Shown one piece after another: positions 38,941 to 45,643 of a DNA stretch of 64,000 bases. This DNA comes from M30B53 sp964600785 (GTDB taxonomy: Bacteria; Planctomycetota; Planctomycetia; Pirellulales; UBA1268): positions 1 through 64,000 of the forward strand of contig CAZRKH010000082.1 in the NCBI GenBank assembly GCA_964600785.1, written 5' to 3'. Within the stretch, counting starts at the first letter, position 1; the number at the start of each line of letters is the position of its first letter. Below the pieces are notes generated by a model. That model was not told the origin of the DNA. It ran no database searches and worked only from the letters and a program-made list of their open reading frames with translations. The translations under genes were made by a program, and so were the position numbers.

Positions 38941-39052
38941 CACGTGCCTTCTCGTCTCCTGCGTGCCGATTTGTGCCTGCCGATTCGTCCAATGTGGTGG
39001 GTTTCATTCGCGGTGATGGTCGGTGGTTCGGCCGCTGCCGCCGCGAGCCGGC

Positions 39053-39526
39053 TCAGGAGCCGATGCCCTGCACGCCGCGGAGGACAAACCACCAGAACAG
39101 ATCGTACAACCCCAGAATCGCCGCGAGGGCGAACATCATGAAAATCACCACCGCCGAGGAGCGAACCACCTCCGAGCGGGAGGGCCATGAAACCTTCGCC
39201 ATCTCCGCCTCCACGGCGATCAGAAAATCGGCGAAGCTGGGCAGGTTGACCGCCCGAAAGCTCAACCACAGCCCGCTCGCCAGAAGCAGCCCAGGCACCA
39301 GGAACCGGACCACTCCGAAGTCGGTGGACACGTCGCTGCCGGAATCGCTGCCAAACCACAACGGCAGGAGTTCGGCCAGCCGCCACACGCCAATGGCAAC
39401 GGTCACTGCCAGGGCTGCAAAAGTGGCCTGCCTGGCGAACCTTCCCTGGTGACGCTTGTAGACTGAAAAACTGAGGAGATTCGTCCAGAAACTCCCACCA
39501 GCTGCGGTGTTGTCTGTGCCTGCCAC
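39053..39526 (-). CDS. secE: preprotein translocase subunit SecE
   Basis: 157 aa from a GTG at 39526. The SecE signature is EMAKVSWPSRSEVVRSS, followed by the essential C-terminal TM helix (VVIFMMFALAAILGLYDLFWW). Two additional hydrophobic segments precede it (ATFAALAVTVAIGVWRLAEL and FLVPGLLLASGLWLSF), giving three TMs like E. coli SecE instead of the single TM of many bacteria. It clamps SecY in the translocon. It precedes nusG, the usual order. Confidence 0.93.
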   Translation of the reverse strand: MAGTDNTAAGGSFWTNLLSFSVYKRHQGRFARQATFAALAVTVAIGVWRLAELLPLWFGSDSGSDVSTDFGVVRFLVPGLLLASGLWLSFRAVNLPSFADFLIAVEAEMAKVSWPSRSEVVRSSAVVIFMMFALAAILGLYDLFWWFVLRGVQGIGS

Positions 39527-39678
39527 GGCTATTACGCCGCCGTCATCCGTTTCCGGATCGGCGCTCCGTCTGCGAAAGGTCAGGAAAAAGCTGCACGCGA
39601 TTTTCCGGCGTTGTCGTCGGGATCCATGGCCGGGGGTTCACGATGGAAATCAGAATCCTCAACGCGGCTCGAAACCAC

Positions 39679-39706
39679 CCGGCACGGCCGAGCACGACCG
39701 TGCCGG
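39679..39706 (-). terminator. 9-bp perfect stem between tRNA-Trp and secE
   Basis: CCGGCACGG (39679-39687) pairs exactly with CCGTGCCGG (39698-39706) around a 10-nt loop, 10 bp past the 3' end of tRNA-Trp. There is no T-run, so partial termination or tRNA 3' processing are both possible. Confidence 0.45.
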
Positions 39707-39716
39707 ATGGCCCGAA

Positions 39717-39792
39717 TGGCAGGGGCGGCGGGAATCGAACTCGCAACCTCTGGTTTTGGAGACCAGCGCTCTGCCAATTGAGCTACGCCCCT
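39717..39792 (-). tRNA. tRNA-Trp (CCA anticodon)
   Basis: 76 nt. Acceptor AGGGGCG/CGCCCCT, D-arm GCTC-GAGC, anticodon loop CTCCAAA (anticodon CCA), variable loop AGGTT. The T-stem GCGAG/CCCGC has one A-C mismatch. Discriminator G and the terminal CCA are encoded, unlike the other four tRNAs of the cluster. It lies between tuf and secE. Confidence 0.93.
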
Positions 39793-39812
39793 AGTGATTC
39801 CACTCTCCGATT

Positions 39813-41012
39813 CTACTCGATGATCTTGGTGACCACGCCGGAGCCGACCGTGCGGCCGCCCTCACGAATCGCAAAACGGACGCCGTCGTCCATGGCGATG
39901 GGCACCATCAACTCCACCTCCATCTTCACGTTGTCACCAGGCGAGACCATTTCCACGCCGCCGAGCAGCTTCGTCGTTCCGGTCACGTCGGTGGTCCGGA
40001 AGTAGAACTGCGGCCGGTAGCCGGCGAAGAAGGGCGTGTGGCGGCCCCCCTCCTCCTTGGCGAGCACGTAGACCTCGCACTCAAACTTCTTGTGGGGCTT
40101 GATCGAGCCCGGCTTGGCGAGAACCTGCCCGCGTTCGATCTCGTCGCGGGCCACACCGCGGAGCAGACAGCCCACGTTGTCGCCGGCCTGACCCGACTCG
40201 AGGATCTTCTTGAACATCTCGACGCCGGTGACGGTCGTCTTCTCGATCTTGTCGGACAGGCCGATGATCTCGACCTCGTCACCGACCTTCACCACACCCC
40301 GCTCGATACGCCCGGTGGCCACGGTGCCGCGGCCCTCGATCGAGAAAACGTCTTCGATCGCCATCAGGAAGGGCTTGTCGATCTCGCGGGCCGGCTCGGG
40401 GATGTAGCTGTCGATCGCGTCGAGCAGCTCGCCGATGCACTTGCTCGCCTCCGGATCGGCAGGGCTGTCGTAGGCCGGCTTGCCCGCCCCCCGAATGATC
40501 GGAATGTCGTCGCCCGGGAAGCCATACTTGGTGAGCAGTTCGCGGATTTCCATCTCGACGAGGTCGAGCAGCTCTTCGTCGTCGACAAGGTCGACCTTGT
40601 TGAGGAAGACGACCAGAGCCGGAACGCCCACCTGCCGGGCGAGCAGGATGTGCTCCCGCGTCTGCGGCATCGGGCCGTCGGTGGCGCTGACCACCAGGAT
40701 CGCCCCGTCCATCTGGGCGGCGCCGGTGATCATGTTCTTGATGAAGTCGGCGTGGCCGGGGCAGTCGATGTGGGCGTAGTGCCGCTTGTCGGTCTCGTAT
40801 TCCACGTGACTGACCGCGATCGTCACCGTCTTCGTGTCGTCGCGGACCGTGCCACCCTTGGCGATGTCGGCGTAGCTCTTGGCCACGGCGAGGTCCTTGG
40901 CGGCCTGCACGGCCACCAGGGCGCCTGTGAGCGTGGTCTTCCCGTGGTCGATGTGGCCGATCGTGCCGACATTGACGTGGGGCTTGGTCCTCTCAAACGT
41001 ATCCTTTGCCAT
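39813..41012 (-). CDS. tuf: elongation factor Tu
   Basis: 399 aa from the ATG at 41012; the longer frame above runs back into the tRNA-Thr gene. The GTPase motifs are complete: G1 GHIDHGKT (19-26), G3 DCPGHADFIKNM, G4 NKVDLVDDEEL. Domains 2 and 3 follow (GRIERGVVKVGDEVEI; REGGRTVGSGVVTKI). EF-Tu carries aminoacyl-tRNA to the ribosome. It is flanked by four tRNA genes upstream and tRNA-Trp downstream, so tRNA and tuf are probably cut from one transcript. Confidence 0.98.
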   Translation of the reverse strand: MAKDTFERTKPHVNVGTIGHIDHGKTTLTGALVAVQAAKDLAVAKSYADIAKGGTVRDDTKTVTIAVSHVEYETDKRHYAHIDCPGHADFIKNMITGAAQMDGAILVVSATDGPMPQTREHILLARQVGVPALVVFLNKVDLVDDEELLDLVEMEIRELLTKYGFPGDDIPIIRGAGKPAYDSPADPEASKCIGELLDAIDSYIPEPAREIDKPFLMAIEDVFSIEGRGTVATGRIERGVVKVGDEVEIIGLSDKIEKTTVTGVEMFKKILESGQAGDNVGCLLRGVARDEIERGQVLAKPGSIKPHKKFECEVYVLAKEEGGRHTPFFAGYRPQFYFRTTDVTGTTKLLGGVEMVSPGDNVKMEVELMVPIAMDDGVRFAIREGGRTVGSGVVTKIIE

Positions 41013-41180
41013 GCTTTTTCCTCGGTTCTCTTCGCAGGGATTGCAGGACTTCGCCTGCTTCGGGTTTCGATCAACGGTCGTGACAGTCCGCCGGCGGAAA
41101 CGCTCCGCCGGCTGTTCGGTTGGTTGTCTGGTCGGCCGCCTGGCGGCGGGTGCGGTTGGTTGTCGTGCCGGCCGCCGGAG

Positions 41181-41253
<73 letters not shown>

Positions 41254-41399
41254 AGCCGGGCGCACGGGACGGCCTCGGGTGTGGTTTGTGTGGTGTGTAG
41301 TGTCGTCGATTGTCTCGTCGTGTGTCTGCGTCGGTTGCGGAATTGCTCGTGTGTGCGGCTGGCGGTGAGGGGGGTGAGGAGGCAAGAGCGGCAGTCGAC

Positions 41400-41470
41400 A
41401 GCGGGTGAAGGGAATCGAACCCTCGTCTTTAGCTTGGAAGGCTATTGCTCTACCATTGAGCTACACCCGC
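41400..41470 (-). tRNA. tRNA-Gly (UCC anticodon)
   Basis: 71 nt with discriminator U. Acceptor GCGGGTG/CACCCGC, anticodon loop CTTCCAA (anticodon TCC), T-stem GAGGG/CCCTT with loop TTCGATT. No encoded CCA. Confidence 0.95.
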
Positions 41471-41537
41471 GGTGGGTCGCCAACTCCGGCTCTCACAGCC
41501 CCGCCGCCTGCGGCCGGTGCTTCGCGGGGGCCGAGAG

Positions 41538-41620
41538 TGGGGAGTGCAGGATTCGAACCTGCGAAGGCAGAAGCCATCAGATTTACAGTCTGACCCCTTT
41601 GACCGCTCGGGAAACTCCCC
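41538..41620 (-). tRNA. tRNA-Tyr (GUA anticodon), class II
   Basis: 83 nt with discriminator A. Acceptor GGGGAGT/ACTCCCC-type stem, anticodon loop CTGTAAA (anticodon GTA), and a long variable arm (TGGCTTCTGCCTTC), as expected for bacterial tRNA-Tyr. No encoded CCA. Confidence 0.95.
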
Positions 41621-41818
41621 TGTTCGGATGTAGTGCCCTGCCGGACGCCCGGCATGACGGGTATTCAGTTTGCTCACTCCGGAGCCGGGCCGGCTCCATC
41701 AAGATCGAATCCGCCGTCCTCCCGGAAATGACCACGACACGAGCCCGTTGGTTTGTACGAAAATCCGGACGCTGTCGCGCCACCGCCGGCAGTGGGCAGC
41801 GGGAAGGCCTGACGAGTG

Positions 41819-41891
41819 AGCTAGCGGCGGGATTTGAACCCGCAACCTGCTGATTACAAATCAGCTGCTCTGCCAGTTGAGCTACGCTAGC
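41819..41891 (-). tRNA. tRNA-Thr (UGU anticodon)
   Basis: 73 nt with discriminator U. Acceptor GCTAGCG/CGCTAGC, anticodon stem CTGAT/ATCAG with loop TTGTAAT (anticodon TGT), T-stem GCGGG/CCCGC. It is the first gene of the tRNA-tuf cluster. Confidence 0.96.
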
Positions 41892-41945
41892 GACCGGTTT
41901 GGCCCGCGAACCGGTCAAGTGTACGGATTCGCCTTCCCTATGCAA
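41892..41945 (-). promoter_or_regulatory. candidate promoter and leader hairpin of the tRNA-tuf operon
   Basis: On the minus strand TTGCAT (41940-41945), a 16-bp spacer and TACACT (41918-41923) make a plausible sigma-70-type promoter about 27 bp before tRNA-Thr(UGU). Between it and the tRNA, GACCGGTT and AACCGGTC (41892-41899, 41909-41916) form an 8-bp perfect hairpin abutting the tRNA 5' end, probably a processing element. Confidence 0.45.
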
Positions 41946-41975
41946 CCGGGGAGACCGACGCGGCCTCCGGGCCGG

Positions 41976-41991
41976 CTCCGCGGCCGCGGAG
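41976..41991. terminator. 16-bp perfect palindrome after the PP2C gene
   Basis: CTCCGCGGCCGCGGAG lies 3 bp past the stop of the response-regulator phosphatase gene and upstream of the tRNA-operon promoter. It can fold as a GC stem on either strand; no T-run follows, so it is a possible terminator or insulator only. Confidence 0.4.
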
Positions 41992-41993
41992 TC

Positions 41994-43211
41994 TCAGCGG
42001 AAGCTGACCTCCACCATCGAGAAGTCGTCGCTGAAGTCATCGCGTGCCGAGAGTTCGCGAATGTGGCCAAGGAGCCGGTCCATTCGGTTTTCCTGCGAGT
42101 TTTCCTGGGGTTTTTCCCGGTTCTCGAGCGGCCCGGCGAGGGTCGCCACAAACTCGTCGAAGGTCCACATTGAGCCGTCGGGGCGGCTCACCTCGAAGGC
42201 CCCGTCGCTATAGATAAAGAGCTTTGCCCCGGGGGGCACCACCACCTCCGCCGCCTCGAACTCGAGCCCCTCGACCGCCCCGATCAGGGGGCCGTCCGAG
42301 GTCAGCAGCTCAGGCTCGGCCCCATCGCCGGCGAGGAACACCGCCGGAGGATGGCCGCCTCCGGACCAGCGGAGCGTTCGGCTGGGGGCATCGTAAACCC
42401 CATACCAGATCGTGAAGAACATGTCGTTTTGCCGCTCCATCGGGAAGGCCCGATTGAGTGCTTCGAGCACCCCGCCGGGGTCGTGGAAGTCGGTCTGGGG
42501 CAGGGCCTCGCTCCGCAGGGCATTGAAAGCCGACACGCTCAACAGCGCCGCCCGCACGCCGTGGCCGCAGACATCGAGCAGATAGAAGGCGGTGCGGTGC
42601 TCGTCGAGGGCGTGGTAGCCGAAGATGTCGCCGCCGAGTTCCGCCGATGGGATGAATCGCCAGTCGGCGGTTGCCCCGCCGAGCGTCTGCGGCGGTGGCA
42701 GCAGCGATTGCACGTAGTTCGCCGCCGAAGCGAGGTCATCGGCGAGCGTCCGCTGGCTGGCCTGGAGGGCCTCGAAGGCCGCGTTTCGCTCGACGAGGGC
42801 CACATACCCACGGGAGTGGTAGCGGATGCGGGCGATCAGTTCCAGCGGGTCGGGCAGCTTCACGATGTAGTCGTTGGCCCCCAGGGCAAAGGCCTCGGCC
42901 TTGACCGTCGGCTCTTCCCGGGCCGAGAGCACGATGATCGGCACGTCCTGCAGCCGCTCGTTGGCCCGAAACTCGCGAACCAGATCAAGTCCATCGACGT
43001 CCGGCATCACAAGGTCTTGCAGGATCACCGTCGGCCCCAACGCCTCGGCGGCCTCCAGGGCGGCCTTGGCGTCGTCGCAGAAGTGGAATTCGATCCCCTC
43101 CTCCGCGGCCACCATGCGGCGGACCGCCTCACCGATGATCCGCTGGTCATCGACGAGCAGCACGCGGGCTCGGTCGAGCGATGTTGGTGAGGCGGAGGAG
43201 GTGGATGGCAT
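41994..43211 (-). CDS. response regulator fused to PP2C/SpoIIE-type phosphatase
   Basis: 405 aa. The receiver domain (RVLLVDDQRIIGEAV; phosphoacceptor Asp in VILQDLVMPDVDG; ANDYIVKLPDPLEL) covers residues ~15-135. A short coiled linker follows, then a phosphatase domain with SAELGGDIFGYH, LLDVCGHGVRAAL, SGGGHPPAVFL and IYSDGAFEV, the Asp/Gly motifs of RsbU/SpoIIE enzymes. It would dephosphorylate an anti-anti-sigma factor or similar partner when its receiver is phosphorylated. No sigma/anti-sigma partner is adjacent. It is the last gene of the DUF2294-csrA cluster (95-bp gap). Confidence 0.93.
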   Translation of the reverse strand: MPSTSSASPTSLDRARVLLVDDQRIIGEAVRRMVAAEEGIEFHFCDDAKAALEAAEALGPTVILQDLVMPDVDGLDLVREFRANERLQDVPIIVLSAREEPTVKAEAFALGANDYIVKLPDPLELIARIRYHSRGYVALVERNAAFEALQASQRTLADDLASAANYVQSLLPPPQTLGGATADWRFIPSAELGGDIFGYHALDEHRTAFYLLDVCGHGVRAALLSVSAFNALRSEALPQTDFHDPGGVLEALNRAFPMERQNDMFFTIWYGVYDAPSRTLRWSGGGHPPAVFLAGDGAEPELLTSDGPLIGAVEGLEFEAAEVVVPPGAKLFIYSDGAFEVSRPDGSMWTFDEFVATLAGPLENREKPQENSQENRMDRLLGHIRELSARDDFSDDFSMVEVSFR

Positions 43212-43306
43212 CCTGGCTGCCCGGATTTCCGCGGGGGGTCTTCCGGCGAACTGCCGGAACGAACTCCCTCGACCGGAGGATTCTACTGACGGGTCGCAGG
43301 CCGCGG

Positions 43307-43759
43307 CTACCGCGGCAGGCTTCGCTTCGGGCGGCAGGCGGGCTCGGCCGCCAGCGAAAACACGATCACCTCCTCACCGGTGACGGTCGAGATGTCGTGG
43401 TGCACGCTGACAAGCGAAACGCCGGCCGCCTCACGCACGATGCACTCCAGGCGGAAGCGTCCGATGGCCACCATGTGGCTGCGAACCTGCTTGAGCAGGG
43501 CGCGGCCGTTGGTCTCGTCGCCGGCGTGACCATTGCCGTTGTGGCTCGGGTCGGCCGGTGCGTCTGCCGCGTTGGCGGGCCGTGCATGCGGGACAAGCAG
43601 CTGTCGTTCGGCGGCCGAGAGGGCGCCTTGGAGCCGCACGACCAGCAGCGTGCCGAGCAAATGGGAACGGATGTCCTGGGGGCCGCGACCGATAAATTCC
43701 TGATGGAACTTCGAGATGCCGTCGCAGACCGCCGCCTCGATCTCACCTTGGGATTTCAT
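43307..43759 (-). CDS. DUF2294 (MpsC-like) protein, copy 1
   Basis: 150 aa from the ATG at 43759 (AGGTGG upstream). It shows the DUF2294/PF10057 pattern: SQGEIEAAVCDGISKFHQEF, GRGPQDIRSHLLGTLLVVRLQGALSAAERQLL, then HMVAIGRFRLECIVREAAG and HHDISTVTGEEVIVFSL. A low-complexity insert (NGNGHAGDETNG) sits in the middle. The domain was linked to a sodium-driven membrane-potential system (Mps) in Gram-positive bacteria, but has no TM here. It closely resembles copy 3 (45194-45628), a likely duplication. It lies downstream of csrA. Confidence 0.78.
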   Translation of the reverse strand: MKSQGEIEAAVCDGISKFHQEFIGRGPQDIRSHLLGTLLVVRLQGALSAAERQLLVPHARPANAADAPADPSHNGNGHAGDETNGRALLKQVRSHMVAIGRFRLECIVREAAGVSLVSVHHDISTVTGEEVIVFSLAAEPACRPKRSLPR

Positions 43760-43827
43760 GCACCACCTTCGGAAAGTGTTCCTGGGGCTTGCGGGGGAGA
43801 GCTTGGGAAGGGAAGCAGATTCGGCAG

Positions 43828-43859
43828 ATGCCGCCGGGGCCCGATGGCCCCGGCGGCAT
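43828..43859 (-). promoter_or_regulatory. 14-bp perfect hairpin between csrA and DUF2294 copy 1
   Basis: ATGCCGCCGGGGCC (43828-43841) and GGCCCCGGCGGCAT (43846-43859) are exact complements around a CGAT loop. It sits in the 128-bp gap after csrA. There is no T-run, so it may block 3' decay of csrA mRNA or lower downstream expression rather than end transcription. Confidence 0.65.
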
Positions 43860-43887
43860 GCAAGCAGTCGTCCACATCTGCCTCGAC

Positions 43888-44121
43888 TCAGCGTCGCAGT
43901 ACGCCGCCGGTCGCAGCCTTCCGCGGCTCGGGAGCCGGCTGGCCGTTGCGGATGCGATCCCACACCTCGCGGCGATGGATCGGCATCTTGTTGTCCGCCT
44001 CGAAGCCGAGCCGCACGCGGCCGCCTTCGATTTCCAGGATCGTGATCTCGAGCACGACCTCGAGGTCTTCGGCGCGGCCGATGACCACGCTCTCTCGGTT
44101 CTTCCGGGTCAGCACCAGCAT
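43888..44121 (-). CDS. csrA: carbon storage regulator CsrA
   Basis: 77 aa from the ATG at 44121, with GAGG 7 bp upstream. The N-terminal MLVLTRKNRESVVIG and central LEITILEIEGGRVRLGFEA match CsrA; the second RNA-binding strand contains the conserved Arg/Leu/Gly run, and HRREVWDRI follows. CsrA binds GGA motifs in mRNA leaders to block translation. In bacteria with flagella it is usually next to fliW/fliC, but here it lies between two DUF2294 genes. The C-terminal tail (EPRKAATGGVLRR) is short. Confidence 0.95.
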   Translation of the reverse strand: MLVLTRKNRESVVIGRAEDLEVVLEITILEIEGGRVRLGFEADNKMPIHRREVWDRIRNGQPAPEPRKAATGGVLRR

Positions 44122-44167
44122 TGGGTACCTCGGTTCCTATGGGTCATCGAGTCCTTCGGGAAAGAGT

Positions 44168-44674
44168 TCAGCTGCTTGCGGCACCGGTGCCGCCCGCTCC
44201 TTGGACACGCACGCCCTCGGCATGCATGTGTGCATCGACCGGCACACCGAGCAGCGGCAGGCCCCTGCCGAGCAGGAACAGCTCCACCGTCGGTGCGGTC
44301 GTGAATGTTTTGAGCACGCTGTGGGTCGTGCCATCGACATGGGCGATGCCGCCGCGGAGTTCCACGCCCGCTGAATCGCGGAGATGGCTGCGAAAGGCAT
44401 CGAAGGAATTCTCGAAGAGATAGCGGTGAAAATCCTCGATCTTGCCGAGGCCGCCATCGGTATCGGCGAGGTCTGCTTCGAGTGGTGAAAATCGCTCGTG
44501 CAGGGTGACCACCAGGGAGGACCCGCTGGCCACGACCGTCACGCTCACCGGCGACCGTCCGGTGAGCAGGTGTTCGAATGTTCCCGCGGCCTGCGCGACA
44601 CATCGGGCAATCCGTTGATTCATCGGGTTGCGGTCGGCAGGTTTTCGGCCGGCCTTTTCGGTTCTCGGTGGCAT
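44168..44674 (-). CDS. DUF2294 (MpsC-like) protein, divergent copy 2
   Basis: 168 aa from the ATG at 44674 (GGAG 6 bp upstream); an internal ATG at 44623 lacks a ribosome site. The core VTVVASGSSLVVTLHERFSPLE and FRSHLRDSAGVELRGGIAHV matches the domain with lower identity than copies 1 and 3. An added C-terminal tail (LGRGLPLLGVPVDAHMHAEG) is unique to this copy. It starts the minus-strand unit and is 46 bp upstream of csrA. A strong terminator hairpin lies 70 bp upstream. Confidence 0.6.
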   Translation of the reverse strand: MPPRTEKAGRKPADRNPMNQRIARCVAQAAGTFEHLLTGRSPVSVTVVASGSSLVVTLHERFSPLEADLADTDGGLGKIEDFHRYLFENSFDAFRSHLRDSAGVELRGGIAHVDGTTHSVLKTFTTAPTVELFLLGRGLPLLGVPVDAHMHAEGVRVQGAGGTGAASS

Positions 44675-45193
44675 CGTGGCTCCAAACGGTTCGGGGGCTG
44701 GGGTGAATCGCAACGTCTTCGTCGATCGCGGGAATCGAACAACAAAAAAAGCCGACGGGAGTGGTTGCCCGGAGGCACACACTCACGCCGGCTTACGCTG
44801 CGATGGACCCTCCGGCCGGCTGGCCGAACTGCCCCTCGACTCGTCTTCCGTCAGGAGTTCGTTCCGTGTCGCTTTGAGTCAGCCGACCGCAGCAAGGCGG
44901 TTGTCATCAGCAACGCGACGGCGGCGATAATAACCCGGAAAGATGGGCAACGCAAGCAGGCGGGGGAGCCTGCGTGGATTGTGCGGTTTGCTGCTGAAGG
45001 CCGTGGTTGCGGATGCGGGCCGGACAGTTGTGCAAAGTCGGCGTGACCTGCGCAGGCGGAACTCCGAGCCGTTCGGTCAAGGCGACCGGCTCGCCAACCC
45101 GAAGCAAATCGCCAGAGGCAACACCCCCCACATAGAGGGGTTTCTACAACGAGGCGTGTCGTGCCGGCCGTTCTCAACAGCAGGAGCCCACCC
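44675..45193. other. 519-bp divergent region between DUF2294 copies 2 and 3
   Basis: No protein gene is supported. It holds the minus-strand terminator at 44744-44792. On the plus strand, GCAGGC-GGGGGA-GCCTGC (44956-44973) is a hairpin with GGA in the loop, the shape CsrA binds. CCCC-GGGG hairpin (45126-45142) precedes the copy 3 start. Eight GGA triplets occur before the ribosome site, about what base composition predicts. A non-coding RNA in either direction is possible but unproven. Confidence 0.45.
44744..44792 (-). terminator. strong intrinsic terminator/attenuator before the DUF2294-csrA unit
   Basis: On the minus strand GCCGGCGTGAGTG pairs with CACTCCCGTCGGC (44780-44792, 44751-44763; one wobble, one mismatch). 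A 16-nt inner loop can form TGCC/GGCA. Seven Ts follow directly (44744-44750). It points toward the gene at 44168-44674, 70 bp downstream, and no gene on that strand lies upstream of it for 4 kb. Confidence 0.7.
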
Positions 45194-45628
45194 ATGCCAC
45201 GCAGCCAGGAGCCGACGCCTCCCGCGGAGAATGGCCGCCACCGCAGCCAGGGCGAGATCGAGGCCGCAATCTGCGACGTCGTCTCCCGCTTCCAGCAGGA
45301 ATACATGGGCCGCGGACCAAGGGATGTCCGCACCCATCTCGTCGACAACAGGCTCTTTGTCCACATGCAGGGGGTGCTCACCGCCGCCGAGCAGCGACTG
45401 ATGGACTCGCATGCCAACGGCAACGGCCGGGGGGCGGAAATCCTCAAGGCTTTTCGCAGCCATCTTGTCGCCGCGGGCCGTCCTTTGCTCGAGAAACTCG
45501 TCGAGAGCGTGACGGGTTCCCAGCCGATCAACGTGCACCATGACATCAGCGCCGTGACGGGCGAGGAGGTGATCGTGTTCACGCTCTCATCGCCGCCGGC
45601 CTGCAGAGACCGGCGGCGTCGGGGCTGA
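45194..45628 (+). CDS. DUF2294 (MpsC-like) protein, copy 3
   Basis: 144 aa from the ATG at 45194 (AGGAG 7 bp upstream). The sequence RSQGEIEAAICDVVSRFQQE, YMGRGPRDVRTHL, FVHMQGVLTAAEQRLM and HHDISAVTGEEVIVF parallels copy 1 almost residue for residue, including an NGNG insert. It is divergent from the csrA unit. Gene A of a following ATPase starts 15 bp downstream on the same strand. Confidence 0.78.
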   Translation: MPRSQEPTPPAENGRHRSQGEIEAAICDVVSRFQQEYMGRGPRDVRTHLVDNRLFVHMQGVLTAAEQRLMDSHANGNGRGAEILKAFRSHLVAAGRPLLEKLVESVTGSQPINVHHDISAVTGEEVIVFTLSSPPACRDRRRRG

Positions 45629-45643
45629 GGCCCGCAGGTTCTT

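Noticed and set aside
44800..45190. CsrB-like small RNA rich in GGA
   Set aside because: About eight GGA triplets are seen, roughly the number expected from base composition; only one lies in a clear hairpin loop.
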